Assembly (NCBI GenBank): GCA_016648135.1
Contig: JADDOH010004037.1
Span: forward strand, 1 to 64,000
Length of the DNA stretch: 64,000 nucleotides
Direction of reading: 5' to 3'
Source: Agrypnia vestita
Lineage: Eukaryota; Arthropoda; Insecta; Trichoptera; Phryganeidae
Part shown: piece after piece, positions 43,561 through 55,235 of the stretch
Numbering within the stretch: position 1 is the first letter of the stretch
How the letters are laid out: each line of letters opens with the position of its first letter
Notes under the pieces: model-generated
Told to the model about the DNA's origin: nothing
Database searches by the model: none
The model's input: only the letters and a program-made list of their open reading frames with translations
Position numbers and translations under genes: made by a program

Positions 43561-44291
43561 ATTTATAATTGCTCCCAAATATTTTACATCGAATTGGGTA
43601 GGAATTTATTGCAATGTTTTTTTTAAATCAATATTTGTTGAATTTTTCCAATGTATATTTGTACTTAAAACAATCATTCTGAATCTAAAAAATATATTAT
43701 TTGAATGTTACATTTTTTATCACATCACTTAAATAATATTAGTAATAATATTAACAGGCAATGAAAATTGACTACCACATGAATACGAAGTGTAATCTTA
43801 TTTTGTATAATCATCACAAATCATTGATTTCCTTTATCTATTAAAATGGTAGCTTGTGGTGTAAATTATTTACTGATCAATGTTACATTTTATTTTCTAA
43901 AATATTAATAATTACAAAATATATAATATTGAATTTTTATTTTCTTTGCGAGTTTTGGTATTTTAAAAAATATTAATTCTATGTTTTTGAATTGAATGAA
44001 TTTTAAATATGAACATTGTTTTTAAAACAAAATCATCTATTTTAATCTGAAATTATGTTCATTATGTAAACATATTCCTTCTCTAAACATGAGATTTTTC
44101 TTTTACAGAGAGGTAGTGTGTAAAATTTAAAAAAATATGCTGTAACAATATTGACGAATTTAAAAATAATTGTCAGTTTTCTTTGCCAATTCTTTTTCTG
44201 ACTCTTATTATAGAATTAGTGGATAATACATTTTTAATTAAATGTACCATCTTTTATTGTTAAACCTTATTTTCATTTTCAGAAACAAACA

Positions 44292-44632
44292 GCCGTGTTC
44301 TGAAAATTGTAATATTGCTATTTCTGTATCTTGACAGTTATTTTATAACATTGTAATGCAGTTAATTTTGACATTTTAAGTTTGACAGATTTGAAATTAA
44401 TGAATTCAATCAATCAGAAAGCTCTAAAACGTAAATAAACGAAAGTAAAATAAGTTATTCATAATATGTGAATAACTTAGCGTTTGTTTACGTTTTAGAG
44501 CTTATCTGATTATTTGAATTCGTTAATTTCAAACCTGTCAAACTTAAAACGTTAAAATTAACAGCATTATAATGTTATACAATAACTGTCAAGATACAGA
44601 AATAGCAATATTGCTATTTTCAGAATACGGTC
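44292..44632. mobile_element. Large foldback MITE upstream of RRS1
   Basis: GCCGTGTTCTGAAAATTGTA, TGCTATTTCTGTATCTTGAC and AGCTCTAAAACGTAAATAAA at the left pair with their inverses on the right, up to TTTTCAGAATACGGTC. The centre is near 44460, and the two halves pair over most of their length, 341 bp. No coding content. It ends about 240 bp before the RRS1 start codon. Confidence 0.85.
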
Positions 44633-44753
44633 TAAATATTCATTTAATTGAAATAAATAAATAAATAAAGAAAAAAAGGACAAATATATAAATAAATAAT
44701 AATATCTCCCATAATCGCAAGATGTCACTTTGCAAATAACAGTTGCCATTCTA

Positions 44754-44772
44754 TTTTGGTCTATATTCTGTG
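44754..44772 (+). promoter_or_regulatory. Shared 19-mer upstream of RRS1
   Basis: TTTTGGTCTATATTCTGTG, 99 bp before the RRS1 ATG and in gene orientation; identical to copies at 38566-38584 (minus, TRMT1) and 40250-40268. Confidence 0.5.
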
Positions 44773-44871
44773 ATTCTGTGAGTGACGTTTCTTCCAACCT
44801 CGTGGTACATGGTTATGTTGTTTTGATGTGTTTTTAATAGTATACAACTGTGATCTTCAATATTAGGAATA

Positions 44872-47800
44872 ATGGATATCGTCGCTGGTGTTTTAGAGAA
44901 AGAATTACAGCGTGCCGAAAAATATAAATCAATAAATGTTGAGAAACACCTAAATCTTGAATATGACTTAGGAACTCTTCTAGCAACAGATATTAATGAT
45001 TTGGATTTAAAGAAGATAGAGTAAGTAGAGAGCTTCATTACACATGCAAAAAGTATAAATGGTCTTTGGTTATCACAACCGTCTTCGATAAATGCATGAA
45101 TATTTCTTCTTTTATTATGCGGATTTAAGGTTATGTTAAGAAAAACAAACGTGTTAATTATTGATTTTAATTCTACACGTCTTTTAATTGTAATTTAGTG
45201 ATTGCATTATCGTATTATTTTTCAGATCAGAGCGCGATGATTATATTTTAAATTTAACGAGGGACAACACACAATTATTATTTAACAAAATTTGGGAGCT
45301 GCCCACCGAGAGGTTGGATGAGACCATCGTGGTGACCTTGCCAGAGCCGAAGTTCGTGCTTCCGCGGGCGCAGAGGGTGCCCAAACCGAGAGCCCTCACC
45401 AAGTGGCAGCAGTTTGCCAAAGACAAGGGCATCACCAAAACCAAGAGAGACAAAGCCAGCTGGGATGAAACATTACAGAAATGGGTTCCGTTGTATGGGT
45501 ACGTACGATCCAGACACTTCTTACAATTATATATGTATTTCTTCTTGAATAACTGCAAAATGGCTTTGTGGTAATATTATTTATATTAACCTTTCTCATA
45601 AAGTGCTAAAATTGAAGCAGGTGTTCCAGTCCTGTACACTTCATTTGTAATAACAATAATATAATTATTTTATTGAATACACGAATATATCATTTATTTA
45701 TTGAAATTAACGGACACAGTCCAATAAAATATATTACATAACATTAACATAAAATACAAAATATAGAGGAATACCTAATATATGCACTGTGTATTTAGTA
45801 TATTGTCACGGAATGTGGCTGCGGGATGCAAATAACAATTTAAACTTTAATTTATTACGCAAAGTTACTGGACACGGATTTATTCAGAGTACTGTTCTTA
45901 AATTTACAGTTACACAAATGTTTCTAAAATATTTCATGCGCTATTATCCAATTTCTTAATTCCCATTTATTATCTCTACTCACTCACCCGAAGAACACTT
46001 TTTATTACTTGTGTTTCTATTGCATTGATCACTTTCTCGAATTCTGTTTTGGCACATTATTTCAATCGCTCATGTTCGTACTAGAAAGACTTCTTGCTCG
46101 TCGGTAGGTACTCACCTGATATTTATCACTCGGTTTACAACACAATGACCACACTTTTTTCGTTACGGTTTTATCGCTGGTATTGCCGCATTAGTCAAAT
46201 TTTAAACAAGACTGAATTGCGCATTGTATTATACCTGACCCATGTTCGTCTAGATGCTCCCAATATTCTAGAACCTTCTACCTAGTAACTTCCAATTTTA
46301 GTGTAAAAGGTGTCAAATCATCGATTGCATGTGATTCTTTTTTCTTATCCTAACATCTCGTGACAATATTTATAGAGATATTCACATTATTAGAGACCAC
46401 GACAACTCGGTTAACACCACCGGAGAGGAAAGGTTAATAAAAAGAAAACACTTTGTATAAAATCACTATTTATTTAATTATCAACGGGATTAAATTTATT
46501 GAATTATTCGGGACCAATGGTCCCTTATAATACAACGTATACTAAAATACTCCACAAATATAAAAATTAATACTTAGAATCAAATGAACTGTTGGTACAT
46601 GTGAACTATGTCTTTCTAACAAATGTGTCTTTTAGACTCTTTATTTTTGGTAGTACATATAGTAAAAATGGAAATGCTGATACATATCCTCTGATTAAAC
46701 AGGTTTTATCCACATCTGATACCAATGGTCAGATAGTATTTATTTAGTAATAACTAGTGATTATATATTTATATATATAATCACTAGTTATTATTATTAG
46801 GATGGCGGCGAAAGACATGCGCCGGATATATTTTACAGTTTTTCTATTTCAAAATATCTGACACTAGAATTAGATTTGTCTGTTTTTTTTTGGAAAAATG
46901 TCTATTCAGAGTCGAACAAATCCACTTAATTGCAGGTGATTGATCTGTCGATTTCCTTTTTTCTTTCAAAGTTCCCTACACTCTACGCACAGAATGTAGT
47001 TTCTGGGAAACACACTTTGTATGTTAATTTTTAATTAAATGTTTTGGATTTCCTCAGTTATAAACGTGCTGCTGCCCAGAAGGACAAGGACTGGCTGATA
47101 GAAGTCCCGCAAAATGCCGACCCCATGAAGGACATGTTTGCTGAGAAGGCGGAAGTGAAATCAGAAAAGGTGGCCAAGAATGAGCTGCAGCGACTGAAGA
47201 ATATTGCCCGAGCGCAGAAGGTCAAGATACCTCGCGTAGGACTGCCGGTCACTTCGGACAAGGCCACCGCTAGCCAGGTCAGTTTTACACTTCTTCTGGA
47301 AGCATTCTTACAATCCGTTTATTTCAGAACAACCACATAAATTTCTTTTGTATACATAGTTTAGTTCTATATACTTTTGTTGATTTATATTCTTTGATTT
47401 TACTTATTTTCCTCACACATATATATCGACGGCTCCTACGTATAATATCGTAACCCACAAATGGACGTTTTTGAGTTTTTTGTGTATACACATGTGTATT
47501 TAATTATATCTTTAATTCCAAGAAAGAAAAATAAATATTTTGCAATAAATAACGTTTTATTATTATAAAAATTATTTTTTTTCGTCCTAGGAATTAAATA
47601 TATAATTAAAAACATATGAAATACACAACAAACTCAAAATCGTCGCTTTGTGGGTTACGATATTATACGTAGGAGCCGTCGATATGTGTACATATATCAT
47701 GTCTCATTCTATTTCTTGTATTGCTTATAAAGCTAAAATTGAGTAAAGATTGTAAAAGTCCTCCATAAATTCAAACATAACTGTAAACATTTTCGATTAT

Positions 47801-50800
47801 GGCCATCAATTAGATTTTTTTTTGTATTGGGTAGTTTAGTAATAGAAATGTCGTGATCTTTGCATTAGCATATTAAATATTGCTTGACATGATTTCTTGA
47901 AGTGCAAAAATACATATGTTTTTCGTTTAATTAAAGGCTTTTATGAAGAGTTTTATGATTTGTGGAGAATTTCACAATCGCACTGCAATTTTTTTTTATT
48001 TTCTTGAATTTAGAATTAGCGAGGTTCCGCATAATTTGAACTGTTTTTTTTTTGGTCCCATGAATCTAAAATTAACACAATTCTGCCGTAATTCTAAATT
48101 GCTACAGAGATCTGTCATTTCATCATCATTTACAATAGTCGTATGCTATCTCCTCCCGAACTACGTCACATTGCTCCAATGCACCCTCACTCCCTACCTG
48201 AAGTTCTTTTTCTCAAACTGAAGTTTTTAATTATTTGTTTTTTATGATGATTAACATTTGAGAGTACAGTAGTTATGTAGATGTTTTCAATAATACAGTT
48301 ATTCTATTAATTTTTATATTTCCATTATAAAATAATAAACACTGTTATCAAAATTAAAATAACACCGTCAGTAAAATATGTACATGGGCTTCAATCTTAA
48401 CATTCTGCAACAGAACATCGTACAACTTGGGCAAGATATTAATTTGCTTTCTATGCAGAACACAAATTGCTTTCTTGCAAAAATTTCAATCTATCTTTGA
48501 TTTCTTGTCCTCCTTTCTAGGACAGATCTCTGTTTCTAGTTGTCTCCTGTGACCGGTTGATTTATTGGAGGGGCACATTTCTGTTTTGTTGTAAATTTGA
48601 AATCCACACTGAATGTATAAGTTTTTCTTCACTTTCTTGACAGCAAGTCAATATCAGGTTTATCTTTATTCTCCTACTTGTCATCAAAGTATACAATGTA
48701 TTACAGTTTACAGATTAGATTACACTTTGGTTATGTAAGTTTCTCCCTTCGAGACGAGACATTTCGTTTTACATAGTCACAGCTCTATGGAATAAATGAC
48801 GCGAGTGTTGTGTTGGCGAAGCGAGTCTGCGGTAGTATGAAAGAAACGGAACATTTATTAGCTTTTTTTCACGAATGAAAAGGAAATTATTTTTCATTCA
48901 GACTTATGAGCTGTTATTTTGTAAAATTGTACAATTTGTAATTTTGTTAATTCATACAAAATACGTAGATTCTGGGACTGAAGATCGTAGGATTGCATGA
49001 AAAGCTTAAAATACGTAGATCTACGTAAAAATACATAGAGTTGGCGACGCTGGTTGTGCGTATGTATATAACATTCTTAAATTCATAAAACAATAATTGC
49101 AAAGTGAAGTGCCGGCTTTATACTTTTCATTCGTGCGTTCGCGCGCCAAATAAAGATGGTTGTATTGTCTATGCTTCAAGAAGTGCGTGCGATCGTGAAC
49201 AAATTTTATTTAAATGACAGTTCGAAAACAAATTCACTGGAATTGTAATAAGTTTATTAGTTAAAATATTTTATTCATTTCTATTGGTGAGTATCTGCTT
49301 GGATATTTGAAGAATGACCTTGTATATAATTTCTCTAAAATGCCAGTGAATGATGGACTCACTAGAAAAACAGATTCACTGTAATATATATAAATTCATC
49401 TTTGGATATAGATACACAGAAAAACAACTTCATTGCTTCACACTCTAGTCAAAAGATAGAAGTCTCATTATTAGCGGTGATATCTGTATACTGTTTCATG
49501 ATAATGACAAATTGAATCTAATGATGGCGATAGCATGGTTTGTATTGAATAAAGGGAAGCGAGATACATAAATACTGAAAAAAATTACAGTTGTGTTGGT
49601 TTGTTTGTTCATGATTACATTGTGTAAAGTGATCACTTGAGCCAGCCAATGACAGGCCATAAGCCCTGTAAACACCCTAAGACCCCCATATAGTTTAGCT
49701 TTGTTTCTGTGAGACATCTATAATATATCTTGATTGATAGCAAAAATCTAGGAATTGTGTTCTTATGAAAATTTTAACATTCTCAAAAATCATTGTATTT
49801 TTTTTCAGTTGGCAACGGCAGTCACAGTAGCAAGGTCTTCCACAGCGTCAGTAGGCAAGTTCCAGTCTCGTTTGCCCAAGGAGAAGGATGCACAGGGACG
49901 CGGCGTCGCGGAGCTGGTGGGCAAGGACCGCAAACGGAAGGCTCCCCCGCCCGATCTGAGCACGGAACGCAAAAACAATCTCAGTGTGTTGGATGACCTG
50001 GCCCGCAAGCAGCCGCGAATAGACATGGAGCTCGCTGTAACCAAACAGTTACGCCAGGAGCAGCAAGAGTAAGTCATTTTGTTCAGAGTATATTTTTTTT
50101 ACCAATCGTCTACGTGAGTTAAGAGCCATCTGAAATTATTGGTGGGCTTCTTACTAATGATGTCCCATCAGATATTTGTTCAGTTTTTTTTCCAACCAAA
50201 CTGATTAAATTGCGCCCACAAATTAAAATAATTACTCCGAATTCCTTCACCTTTGTCGACTAAATAAGCTGACTCTTTATCGCCGGAAATGACGTTTATC
50301 TGTTTCAAAATGTTCCGAGAGAATTCACAAAAGCAAACAAAGCTTTTAAAGTTCCACTTCCACTAGCGATTTCATTGTTAAAAATATATTCATATTAAAT
50401 AAAAACACGAAAAAAAATTTGGTTATGCACAGCCAAAGAGAAAAATTTTGGAGCATTCCAAACAAAGAACATCTAAAAAGAACACGACGCTGCGTATCTA
50501 TTTAGACAACTCATTCTCAAATAATGCTTCTTTTTTCGAAAATATATGTGTTCCAAACACTTCTAAATTCAAATTTTTTCATAAATAAAATTGATACATA
50601 TTTGCAAGTTCGTACTCGCATAAATAATAAAAACTAATTTTTATTCAATAAATTGACAAGCACATAATATAATAACAGAATTAATTTCGAATACATTTTC
50701 ATTATGTACAGCATTTGCCAAATTCTTTGTAACAAGTTGAAGTTTAAAAAATTAGCTTAAGAATAAAATATTTTGGAGGAAACAATATTTACTATTCGAA

Positions 50801-51258
50801 ATTGAATAAAAAAGCTGTATCTTATCATGTATGTGTAAGGCTTGGCATGATAAATGTAGACACATTTATCATGCCAATATCACATCATGCCAAAACAAAA
50901 ATTACCGCAGACAAGAACTGAAGAACAGTATGGCATGTGTTTACGTGTCTTCTGGAAATGCCTGATAATAATTTGACACCAAAAATATATATTTTTATCA
51001 GACTGTTTTTCATTGAATCTCTGCAAGCGGCACACGAAACCGGCAAAACTCCGGTAACTGAACCGCTTGCCAAATTATTTAACTCATTTTTAAAACGAAA
51101 TTATTTTCAGGAGATCGGATGAGAAAAAGATAGAGAAGAAGCCAAAAGCCGGGAGAAAGGGCAAGAAGGGCTTCGTGAAGAAGGCGGGCGCTAAGCCCGT
51201 GGCGGGGAAGGGGCAGAGAAATCCGAGCAAGAGGAATGTTGGCAGGAAGCGAAGATAG
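44872..51258 (+). CDS. RRS1: Ribosome biogenesis regulatory protein RRS1 homolog, 5 exons
   Basis: Exons 44872-45020, 45226-45498, 47058-47277, 49809-50068 and 51111-51258 join with GT-AG borders and matching phases to 349 residues (human 365). RRS1 works in the nucleolus in 60S assembly, delivering the 5S RNP with RPF2. The family core is clear: LEYDLGTLLATDIN, NTQLLFNKIWELP, the VTLPEPKFVLPRAQRVPKPR segment, LTKWQQFAKDKGI, WDETLQKWVPLYGYKRA and WLIEVP. The C-terminus is strongly basic (KKIEKKPKAGRKGKKGF, GRKRR), as expected for a nucleolar RNA-binding protein. The start MDIVAGVLEKELQRAEKYKS matches family N-termini. AATAAA is at 51287-51292. Intron 2 holds a solo LTR and intron 3 a MITE. 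Confidence 0.95.
45804..46365 (-). mobile_element. Solo LTR, Ty3/gypsy type
   Basis: 562 bp from TGTCACGGAATGTG to ATCTCGTGACA, with TGT...ACA ends and ATAT on both sides (45800-45803 and 46366-46369), a 4-bp duplication preferred by several insect Ty3/gypsy groups. No internal coding sequence; left by LTR-LTR recombination. Orientation is a guess. In RRS1 intron 2. Confidence 0.75.
46748..46791. repeat. Perfect 20-bp-arm hairpin
   Basis: TAATAACTAGTGATTATATA and its exact inverse with a short loop, in RRS1 intron 2. Confidence 0.8.
47423..47684. mobile_element. MITE with 39-bp identical inverted ends
   Basis: The ends ATATCGACGGCTCCTACG continuing to GTAACCCACAAA are identical in inverse at the right (ending GGAGCCGTCGATAT at 47684). 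262 bp, AT-rich inside, no transposase. The identity of the ends suggests a fairly young copy. In RRS1 intron 3. Confidence 0.85.
47760..48235. repeat. Dispersed repeat shared with DFFB intron 3
   Basis: AAACATTTTCGATTATGGCC, ATCTTTGCATTA and CCGCATAATTTGAACTG here reappear at 58.73-59.10 kb (AAACATTTTCGATTATGGCC, ATCTTTGCATTAACATAATA, AACTATGCGGAATCC), partly inverted. Confidence 0.55.
50842..50877. repeat. Perfect hairpin
   Basis: TTGGCATGATAAATGT and its inverse ACATTTATCATGCCAA with a 4-base loop, in RRS1 intron 4. Confidence 0.75.
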
Positions 51259-51639
51259 ATATTACCCTGCCATCTCACACTGTTATAATAAATGTTTAAG
51301 CACTTTATCCGTTTCTTTATTTTGTTGGCTTCTGACGAGTGCAACCTGGTGACCGGGACTGGCGGAGGAACAGTCTTCTGTTAGTTAGAACCATCGCCCA
51401 AGGAAAGTGTAGAATAGTCCCCCATTAATTCCAAATTCAGGAGACGGATAACATTGCAATTTTTACATACAGAATAAATAACTGTCCACATATATTGTTA
51501 TAATTTAACTATATTTATATACGGCTGTGCCGGCCATTAGTGGTCACTACGAGGCCATCCCAATGTCCACAATTGCCTATCAACTGTTATATTATTTATC
51601 GAATTGGCGTTAACTTTGTGGAATAACATTATAATTATA

Positions 51640-51995
51640 TATAAATGTATCACTTGTCCAAGACCACTAATGAGATTAGGAATACATGACTAAATTTTCG
51701 AAAATTTAAAAATACAAAAAAAAAAAATTCTAATAAAACTAATCAATAACATAATATTTCAAAATTCTTCACCGCTCCTTACTTTGTTCCCGTTAACTCA
51801 AACCCCACCCCCCAGCTAACCTCCTCTCTCCAAACATAACCCACCCACTTCTACCAGTACCTTAGATAATTAATATTACTCGTATGCTTTAGTTTATATA
51901 ATGACCCGTTGATGACAACATCTGCAGTTGTCGAAACTAGTCGTGTATTCCTAAACTCATTAGTGGTCTTAGACAAGTGATATATTTATATATAA
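51640..51995. mobile_element. Penelope-like terminal relic, inverted arms
   Basis: ATATATAAATGTATCACTTG then TCCAAGACCACTAATGAG at the left (51640-51690) is the inverse of CTCATTAGTGGTCTTAGACA then AGTGATATATTTATAT at the right. A hammerhead-like core is on the plus strand: TTGATGA (51909-51915), CAAC loop GTTG, TCGAAAC (ends 51937). Confidence 0.65.
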
Positions 51996-52256
51996 TGGCT
52001 ATTGACTGTCTTGGTCACTGCGCATTCTTTTATGTAAATTCTGATGTTTTCTATGATAAGGTAATAGGCATCGCACCAGGGATTCTGTGACAGTTGGCAG
52101 AGATCGGATGAGACAGATTTTCTTAACAGTTGAAGGGAATTAATAAATAGGAAAAATTATTTAAACTACGAAAATGTTAAAACATAATTTATTCTCAATA
52201 AATACAGAAGCATTTCTAAAAGCACTCGCTACTGCTTATTTAACATTAATTACTTA

Positions 52257-52435
52257 ACCTAGGGAACATTTCGGCGGATATATTGCTTTGCATCACGGAT
52301 ATTACTAGAAGAAAGCGTCCTACGACTCACTTTATGTCTACAGACACCGAGAGGACGCCCCCATGACAGGACATGGCTTTCCATCACGGCGCGTCTCGGA
52401 CGTGCACTCTGACAGTATGTACATCCAGATAAAGC
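52257..52435. other. GC-richer island, open on both strands
   Basis: It stands out from AT-rich surroundings. The minus strand can be read after an acceptor (CTGTCAG) as SARPRRAVMESHVLSWGRP, VCRHKVSRRTLSSSNIRD, AKQYIRRNVP and a stop. The plus strand can be read KKASYDSLYVYRHREDAPMT, GHGFPSRRVSDVHSD up to a good donor (GACA|GTATGT). No family recognised; a short orphan exon or conserved non-coding element are both possible. Confidence 0.25.
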
Positions 52436-53669
52436 TACATTATTAAACTACAAGTCTTTTTGAATGGATAATGATTCAAATCTTCATGTACATTTATCAA
52501 GATCAACATTATAACACTACATGTAAATGTCATCAAAATGCGAATACTAATTTCTATCAAAAACACTGGAAACATTGATGTCACTTCGTGCTTTCGCATT
52601 ACATGGTGGAACTTCAGGAAGCAGCCACTCCTTGGAGCACCTAATACCAATAGACGGCAATTTATTTCTCAAAATTGACCGCCCCTTACAGATGCTCGTC
52701 AATACATTTTAAATATTATTTTATCTTTGTGTCTTAAAATTAAAGCAAACGAGATATTTTAGAAAAATAAGTCTAAATTTTTTACAGTAATATGTACGTT
52801 GCTTTGGGTGACAGTACAATTAGGTCTGCCTAAATCCTCATTTTTATATGAAGAAAAACATTTAACGTTAACATAATACATAATATCAATTCGCACTCCT
52901 AAAACACTATACCACCACAAACTGAAAAATGCCAGTTTTTACCTGTGAATGCCAAATCAACTACCTGGTCAGTACTTACGATAATGTAAGACTGCCATAT
53001 CTCCATCTAGTACTATGAATTATTGCTGTATTGCAATATCAAATTTTTTCAAAATGGCGAAAAACGGTGCCACAATTTGAATAAAGTATATATTATGTAC
53101 GCACCATTCAGGTGAGTTGTTTTGATTAATGTTAAGACAAAGTGATAAAAAAAGTTGAAAACTTCAAATGCGATTTACTCAGTACGTGACATTTTCAATT
53201 GCGGCGGTCTTGTTTTAGAGGTGTGAATTGTCAAATGCAGCAAATCATTGGAATAAAATAAATAAAGGATGTTATATGGTTTTTAAAATTAAATTAAACA
53301 GACAGGTAGTTTTTCTTACAATCTGTTAAAATTCCAGTAGAATTTAGAATAATAGTATGTACTATATCAAAAGTATGAACTAGGATAAATTATAGATTGT
53401 TGAAGGTAACAGAAACAGAAGGCTTCTGCAAAAGATTTGGCACAATCAAATAGACTAGATACTGGAGACCTTCCTTGTTAGAAACTTGAACAATCAATCA
53501 GAATAGTGATGGTAAGTTTTGCTAGTCAAAAAAAAAAAACTTTGATCAAGTGTTTGTTCCTTTTCGATTATTTATACACTAATAATTCAAACGTAAAATT
53601 ATACATTATTTAAAAAAAAAACATCAATTGATACCTAAATTTTATCCTATATAAGAATGAGATTGAAGT
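52436..53669. other. AT-rich intergenic DNA
   Basis: No gene, repeat family or RNA recognised. Confidence 0.35.
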
Positions 53670-53965
53670 TCGTGGAAGATATTTAACTGTAATTTTGGAT
53701 ATTTTATATGCACCATATGTATTACCGAGAAGCGAATCTCGACGTTTCGTTGGATACTTATTCAACGTCATCAGGAGGACGACCTTTACCTGCGGAGGTG
53801 GAGGTCGGACTGATTAAAGGTGCTGCTTTCTAGGGCGTAAATTGTATGCACTTTGTTGTGGAGTGTTCTCTTCTTCTACAATAGAGGTCGCCAGGTTCGC
53901 TTCTCAGTAATACATACGGTGCATATAAAATATCCGAAATTACAGTTAAATATGTCTAACGACCG
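53670..53965. mobile_element. Penelope-like terminal relic, inverted arms
   Basis: TAATTTTGGATATTTTATAT and CACCATATGTATTACCGAGAAG at the left are the inverse of TTCTCAGTAATACATACGGTG and ATATAAAATATCCGAAATTA at the right, arms of about 60 bp. Inside, on the minus strand, lies CTGATGA (53774-53768), CGTTG loop CAACG, AAAC (ends 53744), then GTCGAG: another hammerhead-like core. Confidence 0.65.
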
Positions 53966-54937
53966 TAATAACAACCTTAACTTCGCGGAAGATGATCGAC
54001 GGTGGTTCTCTTTTTCTTTATGGTTGATCATCAAATGATTTTCTTTACAAGACATGACAGATGGAATAAATAAATAAAAATATTTTGAAAATGGAAATTT
54101 AAAATGTGTAAGTACCTACATAATTTCCATATTTGCATTTGATAAAAATTAAACATACAATTATCAGTTTTAATAAATCAGAATAAATAATTAACATGCT
54201 GCGCGAAACCGACAATAACTTAAAACATTTCTATAAAAATATATCCACAAGATAAAATATATCTCTATCAAAACTACAGATAGGGCTGAAAAAATATATT
54301 ACATATACATCTTATATAAAAACTACCTGGTTATCAGCTTTCCAATAATATTTGAATTAATATTATTTAAAAGCAAGAATGCTTTTGTTGGTGAATGGTT
54401 GGGTTTTGACCTTCAATCAGTTTTCAAATGAAAATTACTATTGATCAATAAAAAATCCTTGATTAGCTTATTACATTGAATAGAGTATGTTCTAATGTAT
54501 ACATACTGGTCATTTTATATTTTAGCTTGTTATGTATTTAAAAATACCAATCTTATAATATTTGAAAATAGTAGTCATACAAAATTGAACAGTAAAAATA
54601 ATTACGATACAAGCAGAACTGTAATTACCCTGGTAGATTGTGCTGTCATGCAAAGTGTTTATTTGTCGGAAATTCAAGAAAGACATTATACATATATATT
54701 ACAAATGTCAACGTCAACTCAATACAACAATATAATATATGCTTATATGAGATCTTATTAAACAGTCATTTTTTATGTATTCTGAGGCATACATACTACA
54801 TGAAGTCCTTTTTGAAAAATGTTTAACTAGCCCCCTATTGTCTGGATAACTACATCATTATTTATTCATACCTGAAGTTTCTGTGAAAAATATGAAAACA
54901 TCTGTCACACCTTTAAAATGACTGGTATACAATGTTA

Positions 54938-55235
54938 CACAGGATGTAAGAGCTAGTCCACAATACTTTACAGGTAAATTCCTGCTTCAATTATGGGTGA
55001 AAAATGTTTAACCAACCATAACCTAATATCAATAGTTATGGAGATATGCGACATCAAAGTTTGCATTTTTTTATGATAGTTCAGCATTTTGTAAAATATA
55101 AGTCAGAAATATTGAAAAAAAAATGTAAACTTTGATACTGCATAACTATCGATATTAGATCATGGTTGCTTGAACATTTTCGACTCATAATCAGAGCAGG
55201 AATTCACCGTAAAGTATTGTGGACTAGCTCTGTAT
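54938..55235. repeat. Foldback element, best copy of a dispersed family
   Basis: AGAGCTAGTCCACAATACTT at the left and AAGTATTGTGGACTAGCTCT at the right are exact inverses; inner ATTCCTGCTTC, AACCTAATATC and CATCAAAGTTTGCATTTTTT also pair. Partial copies are at 4.1, 9.4, 21.2 and 62.9 kb. Confidence 0.75.

Larger units (their letters stand above)
41830..44291. other. Repeat-rich intergenic DNA
   Basis: AT-rich. It contains the Penelope-like RT relic, a hammerhead-like core and a LINE RT relic listed separately, plus a near-perfect hairpin at 42006-42049 (CCCATCGATAAACCTTATA and its inverse). No host gene recognised. Confidence 0.4.

Noticed and set aside
46748..46791. Intrinsic terminator or microRNA precursor
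   Set aside because: A perfect AT-rich palindrome with a tiny loop is not microRNA-like, and intrinsic terminators do not apply in this eukaryotic context.
49805..50077. 90-codon minus-strand frame
   Set aside because: Antisense to RRS1 exon 4.
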